This document shows, piece after piece, positions 1 to 10,655 of a stretch of DNA of 64,000 bases (the first letter of the stretch is position 1; each line of letters opens with the position of its first letter). The DNA lies in the NCBI GenBank assembly GCA_963942565.1, contig OZ012700.1, positions 7,520,401 through 7,584,400 of the forward strand. The letters are read 5' to 3'. This DNA comes from Maea johnstoni (taxonomy: Eukaryota; Annelida; Polychaeta; Spionida; Magelonidae). The translations under genes and the position numbers were made by a program. The notes beneath the pieces are model-generated. The model was not told where the DNA came from and made no database searches. It saw nothing but the letters and a program-made list of their open reading frames with translations.

Positions 1-213
1 CCATTCCTTAAGGAACTCTTAAGCATTAATGGGTTAATGAGCAAATATTGTTGTAATACTTATGTATACAAATCTTTATTACAAATGAGCTAAAAGTGAC
101 TAATGAACCAAATACAGTCATTATTGTCAATAACTGTCAATTCAATTTTGAAGAAACATCAACTCTAAGAAAAAAAACTGGGCACATTCACAGCCTTTAT
201 GAATATATTTTAG
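1..213. other. AT-rich flank, nothing recognised
   Basis: I see no coding potential, RNA gene or repeat in this stretch up to the target-site copy of the first MITE. Confidence 0.5.
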
Positions 214-668
214 GCCACTCCAATTTATTTACTTGTCTTACGTGCTCAGGAGGTAGGAAATGAGCCATTTTGGAATAAAAAAAAAAGTTGAAAAATGTGA
301 CTTTCTTTCTTTCTTTTATTTTTATTTAGAGTCTGACGACTAGAATATTTTTCTACGAGCCTATTCTCAACTAAATAAAATCAATCAATCAATTAATCCC
401 TGTAACCTAAAGGGTGGGAGGTATACCTCCTCAAGTCTGAGGCTCTACTACAGCAATGATAGCTTCCTGTAGTTGATTAAATCACACTTACAAAGAATAT
501 TCTTAAAACTTGCATTTTTTTTTTTTTTTGGAGTCTGACAGAAAATTTCAAAACTACTTTCGTCCGTAAGACACCAAATATGACATTTTTTTTCTTTTTT
601 TTTTTGAGTCTGACAGGATTTTTTTTCAAAAAAAAGCTCGTAAGACAAGTTATTAAATTGGAGTGGCC
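214..668. mobile_element. PIF/Harbinger-like MITE, 455 bp
   Basis: The ends are inverted repeats: GGCCACTCCAATTTA on the left and TAAATTGGAGTGGCC on the right, with matching CTTGTCTTACG/CGTAAGACAAG further in. Both ends are flanked by TTA (211-213 and 669-671). A 3 bp TTA/TAA target duplication with GG-starting ends is typical of the PIF/Harbinger superfamily. There is no coding capacity; the inside is T-rich with several GAGTCTGAC(A/G) repeats, so it is non-autonomous. Confidence 0.7.
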
Positions 669-793
669 TTACATATCAAAAGTTGAACCATTGTAACAAG
701 GCTTATTATGCCAAATATTGACCTGGTTCATTATTCTTAAAGTATGTGTACCTAAAGTTAGACCGTTTAAAGATTCCTTTATTCTTTTTCTGA

Positions 794-1010
794 GGCCTAA
801 AAAAGTTGTTTGTTTCCTGTAACCCTACCCTAAAAAAAATTATTCAAAAAATCCCTACCCTTAAGTGCACTCACAACTCCCATTCTACGTAAAACATGCA
901 TAAAACACAAATTTTTGACCAAAAAAATAAAGCAAATTTTTTTTTAACGACCTACCTACCCTATTTTTTTCAGACCGTTACAGGAAACAAACAATTTCCT
1001 TTTTTTGGCC
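794..1010. mobile_element. GGCC-ended MITE, 217 bp (copy A)
   Basis: The inverted ends contain TTGTTTGTTTCCTGTAAC and GTTACAGGAAACAAACAA, with outer GGCC on both sides. It is flanked by TGA on both sides (791-793, 1011-1013), which fits a 3 bp target duplication. A clearly related copy lies at 58206-58427, so this is a family. The superfamily is probably PIF/Harbinger, but the TGA target is not the usual TWA. Confidence 0.6.
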
Positions 1011-1020
1011 TGATCACCGG

Positions 1021-3246
1021 CATGGTCTTAGCCAATTTTTGGAAACAGGGTGTCCAAATAGAGGTTTCATAGACTTTTGCGTGTCCAAAGTGTGGTACAA
1101 AGTACATACTATCAGAGACGTTGATTAAAGAGACAGGATACTATTAGCCAATAGCACTACACCAGTCACGCACTATTGTTATGCAAATGAGCTCTTATCT
1201 GTACCCCACTCATTCCCTGGGGTTTAACCTGGCTCAGTTGGGCATGTGTACTGCTCTACTTATCATCACTTCCTGTGTATACCACTGAGAGGGTTATAAT
1301 CTACTTTCCCAGACCCAGGTAAAGAGTGCTGAGGGCTTTTTGTAAAAGAGAGACAAACATGAATTATATCTTATTTTGAGTGTGGCTTAACGAAATACTG
1401 TTAAGTAGGACTGTACTTCTAGTCTCATTTATCAGATGTAAAGTGCATGTGCACTATTTTATTTGGGGTTTGATGTTTTAAGAAAAAAGAACTTCAGAGT
1501 TAATACTAATAATTCTTTCAGTCAGACTGTTACTCCATAGTCAATACTTATAGCAATTAATAAGAAAAATTGCAAGTTATAAGTTAAATCATTATACAAC
1601 TGACCAAAGTATTTGATATTTATGTTATAACTTGGAGAACAACCCGGTGCAATTGAAATTCATTCCTCAGTTCCCGGTCTTTTGTCTCAAGAAGGAAATA
1701 AGCTGATTGGTGTCAGGCGGAGATGTGTCTGATAACTCGGATTAGCATCCTGTTTGTCTGAGGGGATTATCTGCTGTTAACAGACAGATACACAATTGCA
1801 TTCTTGGCATTTGATTCTCTGACTAAGCAGAGGAAAGTATCATTTTAGCTTGTTAGGTGAGGGAGTTCGTCGGCCTCTCACACTTCTAGATAGTCTGGTT
1901 CCTCCAAACCCTTCTTAAGAATACACCACTAGCCACTGACAACTGCACACTAGAGTGGCCCCAATAGAAACTAATGGAAGATTGGTTTAATGTATTTTAC
2001 TGATCTACCTCTTGTCTTGAGGGAATATTTGTTAATACAAACATACACACATTATTAAGTGCGTTTACCTTTTGAGGAGGATTATCAACCTGGGCATGCT
2101 AGGAATGCTGGTGAGTACTGTTTTATTTGTTTACTCTGTTTAACTGATGTTAGCCTACTAGTAATTGCAATAAGCCTACTTTTGGTTCAGCTCAAGACTT
2201 TTGATATGTCTTCAGAATGCTAACATGTGTCATCACAGCTATTTCATTTGATACCCCCTTATGTGACGGTCTTTTTAAAGTTAATTTGTCTGTTGATGCC
2301 ATGGAACTGGAGTTGACCAGAAATTTGAGACTTTAAAATCCTTGAAACTAGCAAATGCAGTACAGAATAACTTATAACAATGATACAAGGAAATACTAAT
2401 CTTTTAGTTCTAAACTTTACATGGGAGATAAAAAATGAAAAATATTTTTTAAATGTCATTTTTCACCATTCAGCTTAGAAAATGGCAGAACATATAATTC
2501 CATTGTTACCTTAGGAAAGGTCCAGAAAACCGTAAAAAAATACTATTGCAGGTGTACCAATTTCTTTGAAAATAAATTAACGCTAGAGATTAACTTCTTT
2601 ATTTATCTATTTCAACTTATAAACACACTTGAAATTGTTGGTATCTGAGAATTAGAAGGTGGAATTTACTGAAATGTCTCTCATGGCTGATGCTAAGTCA
2701 TATCACTGGTGAAATAGAGTCCCCAATTGAACCTCTCCAAATACATGTATTGCAATTTCGCTAACATCAATTAAGCATAGCAAACAATAGTTCATACCTC
2801 CATCCCCATGATCACTATATTGTTAAGCCTCTCCAAGAAGTGAAATTCATTTTTTACATGTTTGAAAGTGCAAGAGGTCCATTTAACCTGATAACTAAAT
2901 CACCGGGCAAGATGGCCGCCTCCCTTATCTTGAGCTCCTAGGTAAGATTTGCCCCCACAGTGTTAAGCTAATGGACTGCATGGTCCGTTGCAGCTCTCTA
3001 TAAATAGACCTCTCTGATACTATTATTAAAATAAACCCTATCTATTTACTGATTTTGCTTTTTTTTAGGCCAGATGCTGCTTTGTGCGTCTTATAAAGGT
3101 GACACTACAGCTTCTACATATTCTATCTCCTAAGAAAAGTCACCATCAGCAAATTCTGACAAAAACTTTAGGGAGGCCAAACTGTCAAAAAAAAGTGTTC
3201 TGGGTGTCCAAATGACACGCTGGACGCATAGGCGGCTAAGCCCCTG
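1021..3246. mobile_element. hAT-like non-autonomous element, 2.2 kb
   Basis: The sequence ATCACCGG occurs at 1013-1020 and again at 3247-3254, directly outside matching ends. The left end starts CATGGTCTTAGCC; the right end, read inwards, starts CAGGGGCTTAGCC. An 8 bp target duplication with CAGGG-type ends is the hAT signature. I see no transposase in the interior. The end motif TCTTAGCC recurs at 17882, 19934 and near 13000, so several members are present. The duplicated target directly follows the neighbouring MITE, which partly overlaps the same bases. A host exon inside this span cannot be excluded. Confidence 0.55.
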
Positions 3247-4116
3247 ATCACCGGTGCAAGTAAACAGGATAAGTCAATTAAAACATCTCAAATAAATACG
3301 AATAATGAAGTAGGATTAGTCAAAAATGTGAGAAAAAAATCATGAAAAAAACACTGATTTTAGACCATTTCATCTAAAAACAATGACCAAACATTCCAAC
3401 AAGGTTATTTTATATTCTGGTTTTGCAATTGTCTGTGAATTGAATGAGCACCTACTACCAGTATACTGAAGAATGGCTAATTTTTCCGTGTGACAATTTT
3501 CCCTAATTTTTCATTTTTGGGTTTTCCCATTTCTAATATTTCCGAAACGACTAGGAAATATGTATCATTGACACTTATTTTATACAGTGCCAATAGTTAT
3601 GGTTAATACTTGCAAACAAACTATCTGCAACTCACACTGTAGAATAGATAGGCACAGTTCCACATACACAGAAGTGCTAGGCTAGGCTTCCTGGTCAAGT
3701 CGTCCTCAAGTCAAGTAGTCCTCAAGTCAAGAAGTCCTCAGGTTATCTCGTCCTAATAGAGCACTCGTCCTCAAGTAGTATTCAAGTAGATAACTTCTCG
3801 CAGGGGGACAAACGTACAGGATAATTGAAGCAAGTTTCAAACGTTATAAATAAAATATATAGATATTGAATAATCATTCCAAGATATTGATAATAGACCT
3901 AGTTTTCGCTAGACAAAAAGTCAATTGTAAATGATTTCATTCACCAGGGGCCAGAACCACTCGTCTTCCTCTAAGAAAAAATGCACTTCTCATTTGGAAT
4001 ATCTATCAAATTCTTTTTGGATTTTTTTCTTATATGACGACTACTGTACTTTCCCACTATTAACCAGTTAATATGTGTAGCCGCGCTTCCATACGATGGT
4101 GCAAATGTGACGGATA

Positions 4117-4440
4117 GAATAAAAACTTGCGCAGAACAGAAAATAAACTTAAACATGCGATAAAATAAAAACTTGAGCAGAGCAGAAAATAAACTTAAAA
4201 ACACGCTAGAATAAAAACTTGCGCAGAGCAGAAAATAAATTTAAACACGCGATAAAATAAAAACTTGAGCAGAGCAGAAAATAAACTTAAAAACACGATA
4301 AAATAAAAACTTGAGCAGAGCAGAAAATAAACTTGAAAACACGCTAGAATAAAAACTTGCGCAGAGCAGAAAATAAATTTTAAACACGCGATAGAATAAA
4401 AACTTGCGCAGAGCAGAAAATAAACTTAAACACGATGCGA
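4117..4440. repeat. Tandem array, ~7 units of ~46 bp (left foldback arm)
   Basis: Seven units share the core AATAAAAACTTGMGCAGAGC followed by AGAAAATAAACTTAAACACGCGA, with small length differences. The reverse-complement array occurs at 6035-6222 and 6715-6885 in the right arm (about eight units). There are no unique spacers between units, so this is not a CRISPR-like array. Confidence 0.9.
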
Positions 4441-5041
4441 AAATAGACTAGCGCCAGTCTCACAATCACGTCACGGATTAGAGACGGTATCGCCCCCCAT
4501 CTTGAATAACCACGTCATTTATATCCTCATTTCCGGGCCCATCATGAATACGTTACAAATCAGAATCTGTATAGAAAAAGCACCGTCCATATTAAAGACA
4601 TGTTGCGTGGCCTATAATAAATACGGTTAAGTAAGAACATGTATATTTAATGTGATTTCCTAAACAAGGGCCACGCATTTTGGCGGCCGGTTACGATTCA
4701 TGCCATGTAACTTTTAAGGGCCAAGCAGTATATATCTTTATTTATTTATGTTATAGTCTGTCTGACTCGAGTTTGGCAATCACTTTTGCCACTTTTTTGT
4801 GACAAAACGTTCGATTTTTCCATCCAAACTTGGCACATATGTTAGGAGCACTACTACGTGTATCAAGGACTAAGCGCGTATGCACAAACATACTTTTTTG
4901 TCTCAGCTCCGCAAAATGTTGATTTTGCTCATTAGTTCCTATTGTAAAATGTGCACATCGCCGACACGACGATCTCGCGTTTTTGTCTGTTGCGAACAAT
5001 ACAAAAACGTGAGATTGTATTTTTGGCAATACACACATTAT

Positions 5042-5186
5042 ACAAATATGCCATGCCAGTGTGGGTAACATGACGGAATGTTTCCCCGAGGGAGGATGGT
5101 TTTCCCGAGGGCGGAGCCCGAGGGAAAACCAACCTCCCGAGGGGAGACATTCCATCATGTTACCCACACTGGCATGGCATATTTGA
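5042..5186. repeat. Palindromic hairpin in the foldback loop
   Basis: The arms run from ACAAATATGCCATGCC to GGCATGGCATATTTG and pair almost throughout, around a centre with CCCGAGGGCGGAGCCCGAGG. The same type, with the same outer TTATACAAATATG and a TATTATACCGAACAA flank, recurs at 47.5-47.9 kb. This makes it a dispersed mobile unit inserted in, or borrowed by, the foldback element. Confidence 0.75.
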
Positions 5187-5189
5187 TTT

Positions 5190-5450
5190 ATTATACCGAA
5201 CAAACCCCGTTTGTAATTCTAAACAAAGCAAGGTCACAGATGACTGGTGATTCACACATTCCCCGCTAGGTGTCGCTAGTGGCAAGGGGCAATATATATG
5301 TATATTTTTACAATTATGACTACAATGTAGATGTATATATATGTTGATTATTCTAATGAAATTATTGTATTTCCTCTATGTACCGCAAAAGGCGGTTAGA
5401 GAGTAATAAAGTTCGTATTCGTTCATATTCGTTTTCGTATGTCATGAAGC
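5190..5450 (+). repeat. Possible 3' tail of a non-LTR element
   Basis: After the palindrome comes an AT-rich stretch ending in AGTAATAAAGTTCGTATTCG, followed by imperfect hexamer repeats (TTCGTA, TTCATA, TTCGTT). A short simple-repeat tail after an AATAAA-like box is what a truncated non-LTR retroelement often leaves. No coding remnant confirms it. Confidence 0.3.
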
Positions 5451-6222
5451 CCTCACTGATGGCATCAGGCAACATGATGATTGTTCACTGTTAAGTCAGC
5501 CAATCACGGCTTACGATCTTAAAGTGAGTTATAATAATTTACAATGGGACCTAATTAGCAAAATCAACATTTTGCGGAGTTCAGACAAAGCAATTGTTTA
5601 TACATACACGTAGTAGTGCTCCTAACATATGTGCCAAGTTTGGATGGAAAAATCGAACGTTTTGTCACAAAAAAGTGGCAAAAGTGATTGCCAAACTCGA
5701 GTCAGACAGACTATAACATAAATAAATGAAGATATATACTGCTTGGAGTTAAGTTACATGGCATGAATCGTAAGCGGCCGCCAAAATGCGTGGCCCTTGT
5801 TTACGAAATCACATTAAATATACATGTTCTTACTTACTGTATTTATTATAGGCCACGCAACATGTCTTTAATATGGACGGTGCTTTTTGTATACAGATTC
5901 TGATTTGTAACGTATTCATGATGGGCCCGGAAATGAGGATACAAATGACGTGGTTATTCAAGATAGGGGGCGATACCCGTCTCTAATCCGTGACGTGATT
6001 GTGAGACTGGCGCTAGTCTATTTTACCATCGTGTTTAAGTTTATTTTCTGCTCTGCGCAAGTTTTTATTCTATCGCGTGTTTAAGTTTATTTTCTGCTCT
6101 GCGCAAGTTTTTATTTTATCGCGTGTTTAAGTTTATTTTCTGCTCTGCTCAAGTTTTTATTTTATCGCGTGTTTAAGTTTATTTTCTGCTCTGCGCAAGT
6201 TTTTATTTTATCGCGTGTTTAA

Positions 6223-6710
6223 AGGGCAAATGCACCATCATAATGATTTAGGTTCAAAATGTGCCTATACGTGTCACCTTTCTAATAAGACCACCCGCAA
6301 GTCTGTCCTCCTCAGCACTCCTCAGATATGGCTTATGAAAGTTAGTAAAAAACTAGCCTGAGTATGGGCATGGAGGCTGACATTGCAGGCCAATTAAGCC
6401 CAATTAAGCACAATCAGTGGTATGAAGTGACTGCCAGTGCTGCTTCTGATTGGTTGAGAGATATCAGTGGCTGGAAGTGACTGCCACTGATATCTCTCAA
6501 CCAATCAGAAGCAGGGCTGGCAGTCACTTCATAAGCACCACTTCTGATAATGGCAGCCTCTATACCCAGACTCAGGCTAGTTTTTTACTAACTTTCATAA
6601 GCCATATCTGAGGAGTGCTGAGGAGGACAGACTTGCGGGTGGTCTTATTTGAAAGGTGACACATATAGGCACATTTTGAACCTAAATCATCATGATGGTG
6701 CATTTGCCCT
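6223..6710. mobile_element. TTAA-target MITE inside the foldback array, 488 bp
   Basis: The ends are long inverted repeats starting AGGGCAAATGCACCATCAT, matching for roughly 130-190 bp. TTAA flanks both sides (6219-6222 and 6711-6714). The surrounding array units give the empty site: intact units read CGTGTTTAAGTTTATTTT, which is this junction with one TTAA. A TTAA target duplication is the piggyBac signature, but the CCCT-type ends of that group are absent. The middle (about 6415-6540) is itself a strong hairpin. Confidence 0.85.
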
Positions 6711-7030
6711 TTAAGTTTATTTTCTGCTCTGTGCAAGTTTTTATTCTAGCGTGTTTTAAGTTTATTTTCTGCTCTGCTCAAGTTTTTATTTTATCGCGTG
6801 TTTAAGTTTATTTTCTGCTCTGCGCAAGTTTTTATTCTAGCGTGTTTTTAAGTTTATTTTCTGCTCTGCGCAAGTTTTTATTCTATCCGTCACATTTGCA
6901 CCATCGTACTTCCAACAGTGCCGGAGAACTAAACACTGAGGACGAGTTGGTTATGACGAGTTGGTATGGGTACGAGATTAGCGTGAGGACTACTTGACTT
7001 GAGGACGACTTGACCAGCTCCCTAGGCTAG

Positions 7031-10000
7031 AATGAGAGAGAACACAGGCAGAGGCCAGTGACCTACTTAGGTCCTTCACACCTTAGTGTCCAGCACATCC
7101 CACACAAGTCATTTACATAACAATAACTGGCACAGGCCCGCAGGAACCTAAAAACTTCAGAGATCTAACCTACCATACAATACAATCAACCAATAAAAGT
7201 AGGCTTTCTTTGTGAAGGAATTGCATTTATAGATATGTTTTACATAATTTAAGCTGACGGCTGTAGAACATTCTCTACTTTGTCAAATTACACCCAATTA
7301 ATATAAATTTGGTCCACCCCAAAGTTTGCACCCCAGTCACGCCAACATTTAAGCCTTTTTCAAAACATCTTGTCTTTACTTAAAAGCCAATACAAGTAGA
7401 CAAATAAATCAAAGTAATATATGCCTTCGAATATAAATGGTAGAATTAGTGACTATGAAATTGAAAATAGATAATTACCCTAGTGAAGCAAAAAGATTTT
7501 TCGATCTCTTTATCTCAGTAACTGTAAGTTTCTTTCACTAAAATGACTTCAGATTTTGATTTCCCAGTTATTTATAAGTAGAAAATTAAGATTTTGCACC
7601 TAATTTTATTCTGAAAAACGTATTGTCCCAACCGTTGTTAAAATCCAAGGCCTACCATGAGTGCAATGTCTTGGCCTTATGCACTTTTTTTCAGTCCCCC
7701 AAGAAAATCCTAAAGTATATCTTTCTGCACACACATATACAGAAGCCAGCCGTATCACACTCCCGCCTCGTGCGATATGGCTGGCTTCTCGCAGATAACA
7801 GCCTGTATCACTCTTTTACCAAGAGGATAACTAATGTTACCTCTTCTGTCTCAATCATACCAGAGAATTACATCTAGATACTACTCTCAGATCATACCTA
7901 CTATGATTGGCTTCTGCATGTACATGTGATAATGTTTTATTAGGCAGGCATATTACATTCGTGCTAAATTTCATACTTCCCTTGTGGAGCCTGTTATATT
8001 TGTGTTTTTGTTCAACTTCATTTATAGGGCTTGTTACATTTGTGGTTGTAACACGCGGCCCTTCCCAGCTTCCGTCGCCAGTCCGCTCCTCGTGTCGCGG
8101 CTTCTGCAATTAATGACTACTCCCTTTCTGACCTAGTTAAAGATCCAAGATGGAGGCACCCCGCAACCTTCGCATCTGCATCCAGACTACTACCAGTGCT
8201 GGTTTTTCGTGATATTGGCACCTGGTCTTTTGTCTTGTACTGTTTCAGGTGAGCACTATTGTGTGTCCTGCATTAGATTAGCTCACGTGAGCATTTATGG
8301 GCGCCATCTATAGTTCGTAGGAGAGGGCCCTATTAAATTTAAGGTGCTTCAGTAGGGGCTTAAAGAGTGTTAACCGACTTCCCTATAATAAAGCCTGTAT
8401 CAGGCTGTATGCTCATCATATCAAAGGGTCTATATAATGCATAGGTGCAGAGCACGAAAACACTCAACCTGCATGAAAACCATAACATTGAACTGCTGGA
8501 TAGTGCAAAACAAGCGAAAATATTGATCAAAATTAAAGGGAAAATTACAACATCCAAACGTTGATATTTGACGACTAAATTATGCAACAGTAAGGTTTTT
8601 GAAGTCCAATATGGGTTAGTTTGTAAGTTTTAACCATACGCACAGGCATACCGCAAAATAAACTCATATCATGCTGCCAACTTTATACAGTTTATGCCTG
8701 AAATGATCATCTGCACCAAAATACTCACTCGGTCGCCATTTGCATTGTCGCTGGACGTGTTTCATGGCCCCACACTCAAGTTAGCAACTGTCTCATTAAT
8801 TACGATTGTAGTATGCCTGTGCACAGTAATACAAGGCACATATAACGCCAATGCAACTAGAATTTTGAGTTGTTGTTTGTCTGAAATTCGCAAAACGGCA
8901 TACTCCTGAATTAAATTTGTACTGCCATCTAGTGGTATTACAGCAAATCACTGGGCCTTGTTTTCCATGCAATTAACCAAGGGTTGGTTATTGTAGAGCG
9001 GAGAATGGTAGTTATTGATTGCTAGTGGTGTGTCTGTCTGTTATGCGCACATCGCAGACAGTTTCTGTAGTATTTCAGTTTCAACCACTCAAAATTCCTT
9101 TGCTGTAATATATTTGGATACATACAAAATATACATATATTTATATAGAAATTAAGATTGAAATTGCCTGTGACCAAAATAAACTTAATTTCAGTTGTGC
9201 ATTGATAGGGCTTGTAAAGGAGACGTTCTTTGATTTTTAATTAGTTTTCGACCAACAGTTCACTTTTGGCTATTTGTGAAATAACTCGGAACACAGGAGA
9301 ATGCCTTAATTAACCAGGTCAGTGTTTGGGATCAAAGACATGAATGTGGTCAAGGTTGAAAAAACGCGCCCTTACTTGAGATTGGTGTTATGGTGTAGGG
9401 GTGGTTAGTTGATGTGGATCCCCCACCTTAGACCCTCCTTGAGGGCTTGGAAAATTTGGTTCTCATATGTGTGTTTTTGAAACAAGGGCCCCATTAAGAA
9501 TCACCTTGATTTTGTTCTAAAATAATGGTTTTTGTAAATTAATTGACTACCAATTTTTGTTTTGCAATTTAATTGAATTAACAAACAGACCAACTTTTAA
9601 CTTTAAATCATTCTTATTTGTAAGAAAGAGGCAAACTTAAGTAGGGTTTATTTAGTAATTTCAGTTCCTTGTTTTTTGTGGGAAAATGGAAGGCTGTCAA
9701 TTTTTGGCCATTGCAGCCTTCAAGTCGGTGGCTTGGTCATCACATCACTACCTTCTTCCACCAAATTTGTTAGTTATCAAATAATCTCAATTAGATTTTC
9801 TATAGCCCCCAAGTCACTAGTTTTCACTCAGGAAATATCATGATCCTACATCTTGTGATGACATTTCCACTGGAAGAAAACCAAATTAATTCTTAATAGG
9901 GCCCTGATTCTTAATAGGGCCCATTCTGATAGATGTCAGACAATCAGCATTAGATGTAGACATCTTCGCAATCACAGTGCTTCTTCTTGGATATTTCCTC

Positions 10001-10080
10001 CTTTTAAATAGGAGCTGTATACATATTAATGCACATACAATTACAACTCAATTCAACAATATCAACTATACTATTTCTCG
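7031..10080. other. No gene seen; hairpin at 7741-7789
   Basis: No open frame here resembles a protein I know. At 7741-7789 there is an imperfect hairpin (AGAAGCCAGCCGTATC against GATATGGCTGGCTTCT). At 9889-9922 ATTCTTAATAGGGCCC is repeated in tandem. The rest is AT-rich sequence without obvious structure. Confidence 0.5.
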
Positions 10081-10084
10081 ATCA

Positions 10085-10655
10085 CTTAAGTGGAGACTAC
10101 ATCACCACTCTTACCCAGGACCCCCTGCCGTGTTTATTCGAAACCAGGCTGGTGGTGGACTATACAACTAGGCATTACATAAATCTATCAATTATGATTA
10201 CTAGTCATACAATGAACCTTCGTCTACATACTTGCCCAGGACTCCTAGCTACGACTGTTCGCAACCAGGCGACATCTGGTGGTGGACTATACGCATTACA
10301 TAAATATATCAATTATGATTACTAGTCATACAATGAACCTTCGTCTACATACTTGCCCAGGACTCCTAGCTACGACTGTTCGCAACCAGGCGACATCTGG
10401 TGGTGGACTATACGCATTACATAAATATATCAATTATGATTACTAGTCATACAATGAACCTTCGTCTACATACTTGCCCAGGACTCCTAGCTACGACTGT
10501 TCACAACCAGGCGACATCTGGTGGTGGACTATACGCATTACATAAATATATCAATTATGATTACTAGTCATACTTGTAATGAACCTTCGTCTACATACTT
10601 GCCCAGGACTCCTAGCTACGACTGTTCGCAACCAGGCGACATCTGGTGGTGGACT
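10085..10655. repeat. Minisatellite, ~4.6 copies of a 121 bp unit
   Basis: The landmark GGTGGTGGACTATAC recurs at about 10154, 10281, 10402 and 10523, a period of 121 bp in the best copies. The middle copies are almost identical; the first is diverged and the last carries a small insertion. Open frames across it are by-products of the repeat. Confidence 0.9.

Larger units (their letters stand above)
3686..7021. mobile_element. Foldback-type element with tandem-repeat arms, 3.3 kb
   Basis: The whole block is a giant inverted repeat. The outer ends match (CTGGTCAAGTCGTCCTCAAG left; its reverse complement ends near 7018) and continue into AGTCAAGTAGTCCTCA on both sides. The arms then carry arrays of ~46 bp units in opposite orientation (4117-4440 and 6035-6885), then single-copy arms (about 4480-5040 against 5555-6020) that match over hundreds of bases. 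The sequence CTAGGCTAG stands at both outer borders (3677-3685 and 7022-7030), a 9 bp candidate target duplication. This is the architecture of Drosophila FB and sea-urchin TU foldback elements. No transposase is visible. The left arm has an extra ~300 bp (about 3790-4085), and a MITE has landed in the right arm. Open frames in this block, such as 4751-5203, are not convincing genes. Confidence 0.8.

Noticed and set aside
2090-2125. Possible first exon ending CTG|GTGAGTA
   Set aside because: A donor-like site after an ATG is common by chance, and it lies within a probable hAT-like element.
4117-4440. Regular short repeats resembling a CRISPR array
   Set aside because: Units abut with no unique spacers, the array is mirrored in the other arm of a foldback element, and the DNA is from an animal.
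4751-5203. 150-codon open frame on the minus strand
   Set aside because: It runs through the foldback arm and the loop palindrome, and its pieces are mirrored in the other arm; no protein family is recognisable.
10029-10325. Open frames at 9977-10730
   Set aside because: They follow the 121 bp minisatellite and have no protein-like features.
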